Shown: positions 16,141 to 25,376, numbered from the stretch's first letter. The stretch is 32,340 nt of DNA from Amycolatopsis sacchari (GCF_900114035.1 NZ_FORP01000043.1:1-32340), one strand, 5' to 3'. The notes: generated from the letters alone by a model not told the origin. Program-made: numbers and translations.

Positions 16141-16697
16141 GGATCTCCTGGCACCTGCATCGGGTTCAACGGCGGAGGCCGCCGAGCAGTTCCCGTCGAG
16201 TAAAGAAAACTTTACCGAATTCCGCCAACGGCCCACCGGACGCTACTGCCCACCGGCGAGGCCGCCCGCGCCCAGCCCACGTCTCACCACCCGACCAGCC
16301 GCCACCTCACCCACAGCCCGGCGGCCCCACACTGCCCACCCACGGCCAACTCCAAGCCCCACCGCTCAGTCAGCGGCCTCACCCCAGGTACCCCGCCAGG
16401 CCATCTCGGCCACCCGGTTACTCCCCGCCGGACGCCAGCGACCCAGCAGCGCGGCGTCGTTCACGCCGGTCACCGCGGTAGCCCCTGCCATTCATCCGCG
16501 CCCCGCAGCCCTCTCCCACGCACCCCGGCCACCCACCCGGCCCCATGCCAGCCACGCCGGCCACCCCCAGCAGCCCGCACCAATCACCCCAGTCGCCTGG
16601 CAAGCCCCCATCACTCGCCCCGATCCCCAGCAACTCCCTCCCAAGCACCCCTTCACCCGCGCAACTCCGCCGCCCCCCGCTTCCACGCGCACCCCAC
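16141..16697. other. Gene-poor, C-rich/G-poor stretch between BI-1 and marR
   Basis: No convincing gene is seen in these about 560 bp. Near 16200-16215, GTAAAG-AAAA-CTTTAC is an AT-rich palindrome about 70 bp before the BI-1 start; on the minus strand it gives TAAAGT, a plausible -10. From about 16240 to 16697 the plus strand is very rich in C and A and poor in G and T. This keeps long plus-strand frames open (369 codons from 16082), but the composition is low-complexity Pro/Ala/Thr/His, with no domain and no ribosome site, so I leave it non-coding. Confidence 0.6.
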
Positions 16698-17165
16698 TCA
16701 AGCCTCCTCGCGATCACCTCCCCCTTCCACGTCGCCACTGGTCAGCAGTACCTGCAGGTCGCGGATCAGCCGGTCCGCACCTTCCTGCCCGATCGGCGCG
16801 AGGAAGCGGCGCTCCACCCGCGCCCGCGCTTCCTCGGCCCGGTGCAGACAATCCCGGCCCGAATCAGTCAGCTCCACGACATTCTTGCGGCGATCCTCAG
16901 TGCTGCGCCGACGAACGACGTAACCCTTGTCCTCCAATCCATCGATCAGCGCCACCATCGTGGTGCGGTCCACGTTCAGCCGGCCCGCGGCCTCCAGCTG
17001 CGACATCGGGTACTCCGTCGAAAGCACGAGCAGGACGGCCAACCCCCGCCCGTCGATCCCGAACGGCGCAAGCGCTTCCGCGATCGCCGCACTCAACCGC
17101 AGTTGGGCGTGTTTCAGCAGGTAACCCACCCGCGAAAGCAACGGTTCAGGAGGCGACTCCAGCAT
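16698..17165 (-). CDS. MarR-family transcriptional regulator
   Basis: The product is 155 aa with a winged helix-turn-helix (about 45-105): MSQLEAAGRLNVDRTTMVALIDGLEDKGYVVRR is present in pieces as the recognition helix and beta-wing, followed by STEDRRKNVVELTDSGR. N- and C-terminal helices would form the dimer interface. These regulators usually repress a divergent gene and respond to phenolic or lipophilic ligands. The start ATG at 17165 lies 7 nt after TATAGT (17178-17173, minus), which predicts a leaderless mRNA; there is no ribosome site. The divergent LLM gene is the natural target. Confidence 0.88.
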   Translation of the reverse strand: MLESPPEPLLSRVGYLLKHAQLRLSAAIAEALAPFGIDGRGLAVLLVLSTEYPMSQLEAAGRLNVDRTTMVALIDGLEDKGYVVRRRSTEDRRKNVVELTDSGRDCLHRAEEARARVERRFLAPIGQEGADRLIRDLQVLLTSGDVEGGGDREEA

Positions 17166-17227
17166 GCCCAGAACTATACCAGACGAACTGATGGTCAGCA
17201 CCACTGATTATCTGCTACAGTGACGAC
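17166..17227. promoter_or_regulatory. Divergent marR/LLM promoter region, both leaderless
   Basis: Within 62 bp, TATAGT (minus, 17178-17173) lies 7 nt before the marR ATG and TACAGT (plus, 17216-17221) 6 nt before the LLM ATG, so both messages probably begin at the start codon. Two palindromes lie between or over them: CTGA-TGG-TCAG (17188-17198) and CACTG-N11-CAGTG (17202-17222). The second overlaps the LLM -10 and is a candidate MarR operator. Confidence 0.6.
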
Positions 17228-18121
17228 ATGAGATTCGGCATCAAGACAAGCCCCATGCACGTGGGGTACGAAGAGATCCGGCGTGTGTGGCAGGAGGCCG
17301 ACGGACTGCGGGAGATCGACGACGCGTGGTTATGGGACCACTTCCTGCCGTTGGCCGGGCCACCTGACGGCCAGGTGCTGGAGGGCTGGACGCTGCTGTC
17401 CGCACTGGCCGCCCAGACCGAGCGCCTCCGCCTTGGTCTGCTCGTGACCAGTGCCCGAGTCCGCGCGCCCGCGGTACTGGGCAAGATCGCCACCACCGTC
17501 GACGTCATCTCCGGGGGCAGGCTCGTCATGGGTCTCGGCGTGGGCGGCACCCATCAACCAGCCGGAGCCGGCGGTATCTCCGGCCAGAACCCGGCGATAG
17601 CGGAGTACGCGGCCTACGGCCTTTCGCTCGTGCCGCCCGGGGAAGGCATCGCGCGGCTCGCGGAGACGATCGAAATCATCAGGCGGATGTGGACCGAGGA
17701 CGTCTTCGACTTCTCCGGTCAGTACTACAAGGTGCAGGGCAACCGCAATCAGCCCAAACCGGTCCAGCAGCCGGCCCCACCGTTGCTGCTCGGTGGCTGG
17801 GGTGATCGGATGCTGCGACTGGTCGCCGAGCAGGCCGACATCTGGAACGTCCCCGGCCCGCCGCACAACACCGTGGAGTTCGTCGCGGAGCGCTCGCGAA
17901 AGCTCGACCAGTACTGCCACGACCTCGGCCGCGATCCCGCGGAGATCGAACGCTCGGTGCAGTGCATCGTCTCCTACGAGGAGCCTGCGGCCACCCGGAA
18001 GACGGTCGAAGCGCTCGCCGAAGTCGGCGTGGGCCACGTCGTGCTGGGGCTGCGCGCCCCGTATGCCGCGGGGGTCGCGCAGTGGGTGGTCGACGAGATC
18101 ATCCGCCCGTTACAGGGCTGA
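17228..18121 (+). CDS. LLM-class (luciferase-like, probably F420-dependent) oxidoreductase
   Basis: The product is 297 aa with a luciferase-like TIM barrel. Visible family features are the opening FGIKTSP, the WLWDHFLP segment, GKIATTVDVISGGRLVMGLGVGG (read in parts, 84-107), RLAETIEIIRRMWTEDVFDFSGQYY, and PPLLLGGWGDRMLRLVAEQADIWN. Actinobacterial members mostly use reduced coenzyme F420; FMN use cannot be excluded. The substrate is unknown. No ribosome site precedes the ATG, which lies just behind a -10 element (leaderless). It is divergent from marR and 92 bp before the acyl-CoA reductase, with which it may be co-transcribed. Confidence 0.85.
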   Translation: MRFGIKTSPMHVGYEEIRRVWQEADGLREIDDAWLWDHFLPLAGPPDGQVLEGWTLLSALAAQTERLRLGLLVTSARVRAPAVLGKIATTVDVISGGRLVMGLGVGGTHQPAGAGGISGQNPAIAEYAAYGLSLVPPGEGIARLAETIEIIRRMWTEDVFDFSGQYYKVQGNRNQPKPVQQPAPPLLLGGWGDRMLRLVAEQADIWNVPGPPHNTVEFVAERSRKLDQYCHDLGRDPAEIERSVQCIVSYEEPAATRKTVEALAEVGVGHVVLGLRAPYAAGVAQWVVDEIIRPLQG

Positions 18122-18213
18122 TCAGGTAACAGCGGGGCGTGACGGTGGTTCTCACCCGACAGGGCGAGCACAATGCCCACAGGTTCTGCACGCAAGCGAC
18201 GAAGGGTGGCCAG

Positions 18214-20208
18214 ATGCCCGGCTATCTCGTGACCGGCGCGACCGGCCTGATCGGTCGTCACTTCACCCGGCTCCTGCTCGACCGGGACGACACCGAGCAC
18301 GTCCAGCTCCTGGTGCGCGCGTCCTCGCGCGAGCGGCTCGAGAACCTCATCTCCACGTGGCCGCATCCGGAGAAGGTAACGCTGGTGACCGGCGACCTGT
18401 CGATGGAACGGCTGGGGGTCGACGACGAGGTGCGGGACAAGCTGCGCGGCCGCGTCGACCACCTGGTGCACCTCGCCGCGCTGTACGACATCACCGCCGA
18501 CGACGAAGCCAGTATCCGGGCCAATGTGGACGGGACGCGCACAGTGCTCGACCTCGCCGCCGACCTGAGGGTCGGTTGTCTGCACCACGTGTCGTCCGTC
18601 GCGGTCGCGGGTGACCACGAGGGCGTCTTCACCGAGGACATGTTCGACGTCGGCCAGCGCCTGCCCAGTGCCTACCACCGGACGAAGTTCGAGGCCGAGC
18701 GGCTCGTGCGCCACCAGCACGAGGTGCCGTGGCGGGTCTACCGGCCGGCGATCGTGGTCGGGCACTCCGAGACCGGCGAGATGGACAAAGTGGATGGTCC
18801 CTACTACCTGTTCACCGCCATCGACAAGCTCAACCGGCTGCCTAACGTGCCGCTCGTCGGTCCGGATCTCGGGGACACCAACATCGTCCCGGTCGACTAC
18901 GTCGCGAAGGCACTCGTCGCGCTGGTGACCAAGCCGAACCTCGACGGGTGCACGTTCCACCTCGTCAGCCCCGAACCGCAGCCGGTGGTGTCGGTCTACA
19001 ACGCCTTCGCCCGCGCGGCCGGCGCACCGACGATCAACGTGCAGCTCGACGAGCGAGTGTCCAAGGGCATCCTCCGACTGGTGAAGCTCAGCGAGCACGT
19101 GCCTGGAGTGTCCCTGGTACGCGACGGCTTCCTCGCCCGCCTCGGCATTCCGCCCGTGCTGCTGGAGATGATCGCGTTCCCGTCGGTGTTCGCATCCGCC
19201 GCGACTCGAAAGGAACTTGCGGGCAGCGGGGTGGAGGTGCCGCGGCTCGAGGATTACGCGGACGTGTTGTGGCGGTACTGGCGCGAACACCTCGATCCGT
19301 TCCGCGCGCGGGTACACGGCAGCCGCGGCGAGCTCGACGGCCGGCGCATCATCATCACCGGCGCGTCCTCGGGCATCGGGCGAGCGACGGCGCTGAAGGT
19401 CGCGGCCGAGGGGGCGGTGCCCTTGCTGGTCGCGCGACGGCAGCACGAGCTGGAGGAAGTACGCGACGAGATTATCGCAGCGGGCGGCAGCGCCTCGGTG
19501 TACCCGGCGGACCTCACCGACCCGGAGTCGGTGACGAAGCTCGTCAAGCAGATCCTCGACGAGCACGGCCGGATCGACATGGTCGTCAACAACGCGGGGC
19601 GCTCGATCCGCCGGTCGATCAAGCTCTCCTACGACCGGTTCCACGACTACGAGCGCGCGATGGCCATCAACTACTTCGGCGCCGTGCGGCTCATCCTGGC
19701 GGTGCTGCCTCACATGTCGGAGCGCAAGTTCGGGCACATCGTCAACGTCTCGTCCATCGGCGTGCAGGGGATCGCGCCCCGCTTCTCCGCCTACGTGGCG
19801 TCGAAGGCGGCGCTGGACTACTTCAGCAAGATCGCGGCGACCGAGACCCACGGTGACGGCATCACGTTCACCACGATCCACATGCCATTGGTGCGCACGC
19901 CGATGATCCGGCCCACGAAGATCTACGACGCCTTCCCCACCAAATCCCCCAGCCAGGCGGCGGACATGGTGGTCAGGGCGCTCAAGGAACGACCGAAGCA
20001 CATCGGTACTCCCGAGGGGTACCTGATCCAGGCGGCGTACACGTTCCTGCCGGGGCTGGTGGATGCCGTGGCCTACGAGGGGTTCCGCATTTTCCCCGAC
20101 TCGGCCGCGGCCGGAGGCACGGGCGAGATCAAGCTCGGGAAGGGGGAACGCCATTTGTCGAAGGCCGCCACGCGGTTGATCAAGCTGACACGCGGCTTCC
20201 ACTGGTGA
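18214..20208 (+). CDS. Two-domain fatty acyl-CoA reductase (AcrA1/FACR type)
   Basis: The product is 664 aa. The N-terminal extended-SDR domain (about 1-370) has the Rossmann motif GATGLIG (8-14), HVSSVA, and the catalytic Y154-HRT-K158. The C-terminal classical SDR domain (about 375-630) has GASSGIG (383-389), NNAG (459-462) and Y527-VAS-K531. Both active sites are complete. This fused layout is that of bacterial acyl-CoA reductases such as mycobacterial AcrA1 and the Marinobacter enzymes that turn fatty acyl-CoA into aldehyde and then alcohol, for example for wax esters. The exact product and chain length are inference. The start ATG at 18214 follows GAAGGG. It may be co-regulated with the LLM gene under the MarR protein. 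Confidence 0.87.
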   Translation: MPGYLVTGATGLIGRHFTRLLLDRDDTEHVQLLVRASSRERLENLISTWPHPEKVTLVTGDLSMERLGVDDEVRDKLRGRVDHLVHLAALYDITADDEASIRANVDGTRTVLDLAADLRVGCLHHVSSVAVAGDHEGVFTEDMFDVGQRLPSAYHRTKFEAERLVRHQHEVPWRVYRPAIVVGHSETGEMDKVDGPYYLFTAIDKLNRLPNVPLVGPDLGDTNIVPVDYVAKALVALVTKPNLDGCTFHLVSPEPQPVVSVYNAFARAAGAPTINVQLDERVSKGILRLVKLSEHVPGVSLVRDGFLARLGIPPVLLEMIAFPSVFASAATRKELAGSGVEVPRLEDYADVLWRYWREHLDPFRARVHGSRGELDGRRIIITGASSGIGRATALKVAAEGAVPLLVARRQHELEEVRDEIIAAGGSASVYPADLTDPESVTKLVKQILDEHGRIDMVVNNAGRSIRRSIKLSYDRFHDYERAMAINYFGAVRLILAVLPHMSERKFGHIVNVSSIGVQGIAPRFSAYVASKAALDYFSKIAATETHGDGITFTTIHMPLVRTPMIRPTKIYDAFPTKSPSQAADMVVRALKERPKHIGTPEGYLIQAAYTFLPGLVDAVAYEGFRIFPDSAAAGGTGEIKLGKGERHLSKAATRLIKLTRGFHW

Positions 20209-20290
20209 GTCCACACTGGAGGCCACGAACGGGTGAGAGCTCCGGCGCGGACACGCACTGACCTGACGGCGTTAACACGGCGTGCGCGGG

Positions 20291-20296
20291 TACCTT
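20291..20296 (+). promoter_or_regulatory. -10 element of the FilP-like gene, leaderless start
   Basis: TACCTT lies 7 nt before the ATG at 20304. This spacing places the transcription start at the start codon, and no ribosome site is seen. Upstream, ACGGCGT occurs twice around TTAACAC (about 20266-20283), which may be part of the promoter or a binding site. Confidence 0.5.
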
Positions 20297-20303
20297 CTTT
20301 GAC

Positions 20304-21974
20304 ATGGTTCCCGAGCGCGACAACGCCCTGCTCCCGCTGAAGCGTGACTACAACCAGGTGTGGCACGGTTTCGACCGCGGCCAGGTGTTGCAGTACCTGG
20401 ACCACGTCGAGTCGCACCTGCGGCGGGTCATGGCCGATCGGGACGCGGCGATGGTCCAGGCGAACACGCTGTCGCGGGAACTGGAGAGCGCGCGGGGCGA
20501 GATCCAGCGGTTGCGCAACCGGGTCGAGGAGCTGAAGCGGCCGCCGGAGCGGATCGAGGACCTCGACGAGCGGATGCAGCGCACGGTCGAACTGGCGAAC
20601 GCGCGCGCCGAGGAGATCGTGAGCCGGGCGCAGGTCGCGGCCGAAGAGCACTGGGCGTCCAGCACGGACATGTCGAGCAGGCTGCGGGAGCGGTACCAGA
20701 AGCTGATCAGCGCGTTGGAGTCGCACGCGGAGGCGTTGGAGGCCGAGCACAAGAACGCACTCGACGCGACGAAGCTCGAGGTGCAGAAGCTGACGACGGA
20801 AGCGGCTCGACGCCGGACCGCGCTGGACATCGAAGCGGAACGCAAGCGGCGCACGATCGAGCACGAGTTCGAGTCGTCGATGGCGGCGCAGCGGGCGGCG
20901 CTGGAGAAGCACATCGCGGACCAGCAGACGGCGAGCAAGAACCAGGCCGAACGCCGCATCGCCGAGGCGACGGCGGAGGCGAAGCGCCTCGTCGACGAAG
21001 CAACTGCGCGGGCGAAGCGCCTGGTGTCCGAAGCGACGGCAGCGGCGGAACAGCGCGAGGACGAGGCGAACCGCAAGGTGCAGCGCCTCAACTCGCTCAG
21101 CGAGCAGGCCGTGGCCCGACTTCGCAAGGCGAACGAGGTGCTGGCGCGGAGCAACCAGTCGCTGAGCCCGCTGCGGGAGGAATCGGTGGTCGACATGACC
21201 AGGCCGGCCCCTGTCGACGCTCCCACCAACCCGACTCCAGACAGCGACCGCGCGCTGTCGTTCGCCCAGCCGACGAAGGTGGTCCAGCCGGTGGCACCCA
21301 CGGGCACTGGTTCGGCGGCGGCCGGGCAGCAACGTGCGACCGCAAGTGCCGCCGGGACGGCACGCACCGCGGGCGGCGGGCAGCAGGCTCTGGCTGGAAG
21401 CGGACAGCAGGCTGCCGCTGGGAGCGGGCAGCAGGCCTCCGGTGGGAGCGGGCAGCAGGCCTCGGCTGAAGGTGCGCAACAGGCAAGCGGGCAACCGGCC
21501 TCGGCTGGAAGCACGCAGCAGGTAGGCGGGCAGCAGCCTTCCCCCGGGATCGGGCAGCAGGCTTCGGCTGGGAGTGGGCGGCAGAGTTCGGCGCCTTCGG
21601 GACAGCAGGCGAGCGCGGGAGGCGCGGGACAGCAGGCGGCGGCAACCAACCCGCAGCCGACGGGTGCCCAGGGCGGCGGACAGCAGACCGCTACCGGTTC
21701 CGGACAGCAGGCGAGTGCGGGAAGCACTGGACCGCAGACCTCGGCAGCTTCCGCGCAGCAGGCCAGCGCGGGCGGCGCGACATCCGCGCAGCAGGCGGCG
21801 CCTGCCGGAGGCGCGGGATCCGGTCAGGGCGCCTCGCCGCACGCGCCGCTGCCTCAGCCGAGCAAGCGGAACCCGGGTAACGGGCAGGATTCGGCAGCGC
21901 CGACCAAGCCCGCCCTGCCGCCGACCAAGCCCGCGCAGCAGCCGGTCGAGCCCGCCACCTCAAAGCGCAAGTAA
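20304..21974 (+). CDS. FilP/DivIVA-like coiled-coil cytoskeletal protein with Gln-rich tail
   Basis: The product is 556 aa. Residues 13-78 contain GFDRGQVLQYLDHVE and RDAAMVQANTLSRELESAR in pieces, the pattern that opens FilP/Scy and DivIVA-like proteins of polar-growing actinomycetes. A nearly unbroken coiled coil runs from about 30 to 290, with Ala/Glu/Arg-rich heptads. Residues 291-335 form a linker with QPTKVVQP (T324). The last 220 residues are a low-complexity tail of GSGQQA-type repeats (about 340-520), ending in a Pro/Lys-rich segment PTKPALPPTKPAQQP. Such proteins form filaments that guide apical growth; a precise role here is inference. The promoter is leaderless. No gene with a clear functional link is adjacent. 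Confidence 0.8.
   Translation: MVPERDNALLPLKRDYNQVWHGFDRGQVLQYLDHVESHLRRVMADRDAAMVQANTLSRELESARGEIQRLRNRVEELKRPPERIEDLDERMQRTVELANARAEEIVSRAQVAAEEHWASSTDMSSRLRERYQKLISALESHAEALEAEHKNALDATKLEVQKLTTEAARRRTALDIEAERKRRTIEHEFESSMAAQRAALEKHIADQQTASKNQAERRIAEATAEAKRLVDEATARAKRLVSEATAAAEQREDEANRKVQRLNSLSEQAVARLRKANEVLARSNQSLSPLREESVVDMTRPAPVDAPTNPTPDSDRALSFAQPTKVVQPVAPTGTGSAAAGQQRATASAAGTARTAGGGQQALAGSGQQAAAGSGQQASGGSGQQASAEGAQQASGQPASAGSTQQVGGQQPSPGIGQQASAGSGRQSSAPSGQQASAGGAGQQAAATNPQPTGAQGGGQQTATGSGQQASAGSTGPQTSAASAQQASAGGATSAQQAAPAGGAGSGQGASPHAPLPQPSKRNPGNGQDSAAPTKPALPPTKPAQQPVEPATSKRK
21321..21860 (+). repeat. Coding low-complexity repeats (GSGQQA type)
   Basis: Multiple direct repeats of the form GGxxGCGGGCAGCAGGCxxCGGCT encode Gly-Ser-Gly-Gln-Gln-Ala units of 5-8 codons. 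Units vary in length by whole codons, so the frame is preserved. Decayed copies extend to the end of the gene. Confidence 0.7.
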
Positions 21975-22725
21975 CCGCAGGCGGGCCCTGCCTTCCGAGC
22001 GCGCGACCGGCCTGCAGGCAACTGCCGGGGCGGAAGCCATCAGCCAGTCCGCCTTTCGAGCGCGCACGACCGGCCTACAGGCAACTGCCGGGGCGGAAGC
22101 GGTTGAGCCAGTCCGCCTTTCGAGTGCGCGCTATGGCCCTACCGGCCGCCTTCGGGTGCGGGCCCACCAAGGTCGACGTGCCTGCCCAGCCTGCGCGTTA
22201 CCCGCTTCACCGGCTACTGCCGGGGTGGAAGCCCGCGGGCTGAGCCAGCTCCCGAGCCTGTGGCTACTGGTCTATCGGCCGCAGCCGCGGCGGACGCACG
22301 TCTACGCCACGGGGCGAAGCTGAAGTCGCTTCACCAGGCCTGGTGTCGGCCCGTCCGGCCCTATCGCCCCGGCTACAGCTGCTCGGATCGAGCCGGGCCT
22401 CAGTCCGGATGCCGACCCCGCTCCTACCTACCCGGCCTCGGCCCGCCGCAGCCCCAGCCCGAGCCCGCCGCAGTCCCTTCCAGGCCCGGGGCCGCCGCAG
22501 CCCCCGCCAGCCCCTACCAGGCTCGGCCGCCTCGCACAGAGCCCTACCAGGCACCAGGCCGCCGAACCCAGCCCGCCGAAGCCCCTTCCAGGCCCGAAGC
22601 CGCCGCAGCCCCGGCCCCGGCCCCTACCGAGCCGCCGCCCGCCCGTCCGCCGCAGCCCCAGTCCGAGCCCGCCCAGCCCCGCCCGCCGAACCCAGCCCGC
22701 CGAAGCCCGGCCCGCCTCCGCCCCC
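21975..22725. repeat. Repeat-rich gene desert between the FilP-like gene and the amidase
   Basis: No gene is supported in these about 750 bp. Direct repeats open it: units at 21990 (61 bp) and 22051 (64 bp) share GAGCGCGC, ACCGGCCTxCAGGCAACTG, CCGGGGCGGAAGC and AGCCAGTCC. A third begins at 22115 and is interrupted by about 80 bp before ACTGCCGGGGTGGAAGC recurs near 22218. From about 22430 to 22725 comes a C-rich, G-poor block of degenerate GCCCGCCGxAxCCCC units that reads as Pro/Ala/Arg-rich in several frames, with no ribosome site. It could be a decayed continuation of the preceding low-complexity coding region. Confidence 0.7.
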
Positions 22726-24057
22726 CTACCGGGACCCCGCCTGGGGTAGGCGTGGCCAGGGGTTCAGGGCCTCCACCTGGGCGGCCAGCGCCAGCAGCCG
22801 CGGCTCTGCTGTTGGCGGGGCGACCAACTGGACTCCTAGGGGCAGCCCGTTCGGGTGGCGGGCCGCCGGGAGTGACATCGCCGGGTAGCCGGCCAGGTTC
22901 CACAGGCCCGCGAACGGCGCCAACCGCACCGAGGGCAGCGCGTTGGCGGCGCACGACCGTTCGTGCCAGCGGGTGGCCTTCGGGGGCAGCGCTGCCAGCG
23001 TCGGGGTCAGCAACACGTCGTACCGGCCGAAGAACTGCTCCGCTCGCCTCACCCACCGTTGCACCGTGCCCTCGCGGATCAGGCCCGCCGTCCGCAGCGC
23101 CCTGCCCACCCGGACGTGCGTTCGCGTCCGCGGCTGCAAACGCGCCCGCTCCAGGTCATCCGCCTGTACGGACGGGCCCGCGAACCACCGCGCGAGGATG
23201 CCCAGCGTTGCTTCCAACCCGTAATCCGGCGTCGCCCGCTCGACGGTGTGGCCTGCTGCCGCGAGGACGTCCGCGGTCCGGTCCACCGCGTCACGCAGCG
23301 GCTTCGGCACCGGGGCGTGCGTCAACGGCACCTCCGTCGACACCGCGACCCGCAACCGGCCCGGCTCACCCACCCGCGCCCACTCCGGCTGCCCCGCCAG
23401 CACCGACAACAACAACGCCGCATCCGCCACCGTCGTCGCGAGGCTGCCGTGCGCCGACATCCCGTACCACCCCGGCTCCGTCAACGGCCCCCGCCCCGGC
23501 TTGATCCCCACGAGCCCGCACATCGCCGCCGGCAGGCGCACCGAACCCAGCCCGTCCGTCCCGTGCGCCACCGGCACCAGGCCCGCCGCCACCGCCGCCG
23601 CACTGCCACCCGACGAACCGCCCGCCGTGTACTCCGGCTGCCACGGGTTCCGCGCGATCCCGGCCGGCGAATCGGTCATCGGCCACACGCACAGCTCCGG
23701 CACCCGCGTCAGGCCGACCAGCACCGCACCCGCCGCCCGCAGCCGCGCCACCACCTCCGAGTCCGAAGTGGACGGTCGCGCCTCCGTGGCGGCCGAACCC
23801 CACGACGCGTACTCGCCGGCGATCTCCGTGACGTCCTTGACCGCCACCGGCACCCCGGCCAACGGCAGCTCCGCGAGATCCGGCCGTCCCACCAGCGCCC
23901 GCGCCTCGGCCAGCGCCGCCTCCGCGCGCACCGTCCGGAACGCACCCACGACCCGGTCCGCCGCGTCGATCCCCGCCAGCACCTGTTCCGTCAACCGCAC
24001 GGGGTCGAGCTCGCCCGTCCGGACCTTCGCCGCCAGCTCCGTCGCCGTCGCATCCAT
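22726..24057 (-). CDS. Amidase signature family hydrolase
   Basis: The product is 443 aa. It carries the Ser-cisSer-Lys triad of the family: K74 in VAVKD, the cis-Ser region TAGGSSGGSAAAVA (Ser148/149), and the nucleophile S172 in GSVRLPA. The usual GTDTGGS is GTDGLGS here, so one Gly before the nucleophile is replaced by Leu, which may alter the oxyanion loop. The family hydrolyses amides of many kinds, including nitrile-derived amides, short peptides and aryl amides; the substrate cannot be told. It lies 32 bp behind the transporter gene on the same strand, suggesting uptake and hydrolysis of one compound. A Trp/Pro-rich end is normal. Confidence 0.88.
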   Translation of the reverse strand: MDATATELAAKVRTGELDPVRLTEQVLAGIDAADRVVGAFRTVRAEAALAEARALVGRPDLAELPLAGVPVAVKDVTEIAGEYASWGSAATEARPSTSDSEVVARLRAAGAVLVGLTRVPELCVWPMTDSPAGIARNPWQPEYTAGGSSGGSAAAVAAGLVPVAHGTDGLGSVRLPAAMCGLVGIKPGRGPLTEPGWYGMSAHGSLATTVADAALLLSVLAGQPEWARVGEPGRLRVAVSTEVPLTHAPVPKPLRDAVDRTADVLAAAGHTVERATPDYGLEATLGILARWFAGPSVQADDLERARLQPRTRTHVRVGRALRTAGLIREGTVQRWVRRAEQFFGRYDVLLTPTLAALPPKATRWHERSCAANALPSVRLAPFAGLWNLAGYPAMSLPAARHPNGLPLGVQLVAPPTAEPRLLALAAQVEALNPWPRLPQAGSR

Positions 24058-24089
24058 GACCGAACCCTAAGTCGTGCGGCGGCCCCGAA

Positions 24090-25376
24090 CTACCCTTCGC
24101 CGCTCGCCGCGGGCGTCGTGGCCGTGCGGTCGGTGCCGAAGGCGATCCCCTTCGCCTCCTTGCCCAGCAACGTCAGCACCGTCACCACCACCAGCACGGG
24201 GATGATCGTCGCGACGAGGGCGAACGGGTAACCGTGGTGCTCGGCGAGGCTCTCCTGGATGGGCAGGTTGAACGCGGCGAGGCAGTTGCCCAGCTGGTAC
24301 GTCACACCGGGGTAGAACCCGCGGATCGCGTCCGGCGACATCTCCGTCAGGTGCGCCGGGATCACGCCCCACGCGCCCTGCACCATGACCTGCATCAGGA
24401 ACGACCCCAGGCACAGCAGCGCCGCGGTCTTGGACAACGCGAACAGCGGCACGATCGGCAGGCCCAGCACCGCGCAGAACGCGATCGTGTAGCGCCGCCC
24501 GAACCGCTCGGACAGCGAGCCGAACACGAGACCACCGATGATCGCACCGATGTTGTAGACGACCGCGATCCACGTCGCCGTCGTCGTGCTGAGCCCCGCA
24601 CCACCGGAGGTGTGCGCGGACAGGAACGTCGGGTACACGTCCTGCGTGCCGTGGCTCATCCAGTTGAACGCGGTCATCAGCAGCACCAGGTACACGAACC
24701 GGCGGATGATCTTCGGGTCCAGCAGGATGTCCCTCACCGACGTGCGGGTCACGCGCATCTTCTGCCGCGCGGTCTCCCACACCTCCGATTCCTTCACGCG
24801 CGCCCGGATGATGAGGCTGATCAACGCCGGGATGATGCTGAGCGCGAACAGCCAGCGCCACGACAGGCCCGCCCAGTCGAGCACGACCAGCGACGCGAGC
24901 GAAGCCAGCAGATAACCGAAGGAATAGCCCTCCTGGAGCATTCCGGAGAAGAATCCCCGGCGTTTCACCGGAATCTTCTCCATCGCGAGAGCGGCGCCGA
25001 GCCCCCATTCCCCGCCCATGCCGATCCCGTACAGCAAACGCAGGACCAGCAGCACCGTGAAATTGGGCGCGAACGCGCACAGGAACCCGACGATCGAGTA
25101 GAACACGACGTCCACCATCAGCGGGACACGGCGGCCGACGCGGTCCGCCCACAGCCCGAACAGCAACGCCCCCACCGGGCGCATGATGAGCGTGGCGGTC
25201 GTGATGAAGGCGACGTCGGCCTTCTGCATGCCGAAGCTCTTCGCGATGTCGGCGTAGACGAAGACGACGATGAAATAGTCGAACGCGTCCATCGTCCAGC
25301 CGAGCACCGCGGCGATGAAGGAGTTCCGCTGGTCGGACGTGAGGCGCTGACGCGTCCCGGATGACGACTCTGCCAT
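24090..25376 (-). CDS. MFS transporter, SHS (sialate/lactate:H+ symporter)-like
   Basis: The product is 428 aa with 12 predicted transmembrane helices. MFS signatures are visible after helix 2 ([10 protein letters not shown]) and helix 8 ([10 protein letters not shown]). [18 protein letters not shown] followed by [19 protein letters not shown] resembles the SHS/JEN1 carboxylate symporters, so import of a monocarboxylate or similar acid by proton symport is likely. I chose the ATG at 25376 over an upstream TTG. It is the first gene of a probable two-gene operon with the amidase. No regulator is adjacent. Confidence 0.87.
   Translation of the reverse strand: MAESSSGTRQRLTSDQRNSFIAAVLGWTMDAFDYFIVVFVYADIAKSFGMQKADVAFITTATLIMRPVGALLFGLWADRVGRRVPLMVDVVFYSIVGFLCAFAPNFTVLLVLRLLYGIGMGGEWGLGAALAMEKIPVKRRGFFSGMLQEGYSFGYLLASLASLVVLDWAGLSWRWLFALSIIPALISLIIRARVKESEVWETARQKMRVTRTSVRDILLDPKIIRRFVYLVLLMTAFNWMSHGTQDVYPTFLSAHTSGGAGLSTTTATWIAVVYNIGAIIGGLVFGSLSERFGRRYTIAFCAVLGLPIVPLFALSKTAALLCLGSFLMQVMVQGAWGVIPAHLTEMSPDAIRGFYPGVTYQLGNCLAAFNLPIQESLAEHHGYPFALVATIIPVLVVVTVLTLLGKEAKGIAFGTDRTATTPAASGEG

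Noticed and set aside
16082..17191. Long plus-strand open frame of 369 codons
   Set aside because: It runs antisense through BI-1 and marR, is low-complexity Pro/Thr/Ala/His, and has no start signal or domain. It stays open because the strand lacks T and G.
20073..21842. Long minus-strand open frame (589 codons) opposite the FilP-like gene
   Set aside because: It is Arg/Leu-rich antisense of a GC-rich coding region. The plus frame has a clear coiled-coil pattern and promoter.
22260..23504. Plus-strand open frame opposite the amidase
   Set aside because: The amidase frame on the minus strand carries complete catalytic motifs. The plus frame is Pro/Arg/Ala-rich with no domain.
22726..25376. 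Amidase and transporter as part of a larger catabolic cluster
   Set aside because: No further enzyme or regulator flanks the pair within the window, so only a two-gene uptake/hydrolysis unit is supported.
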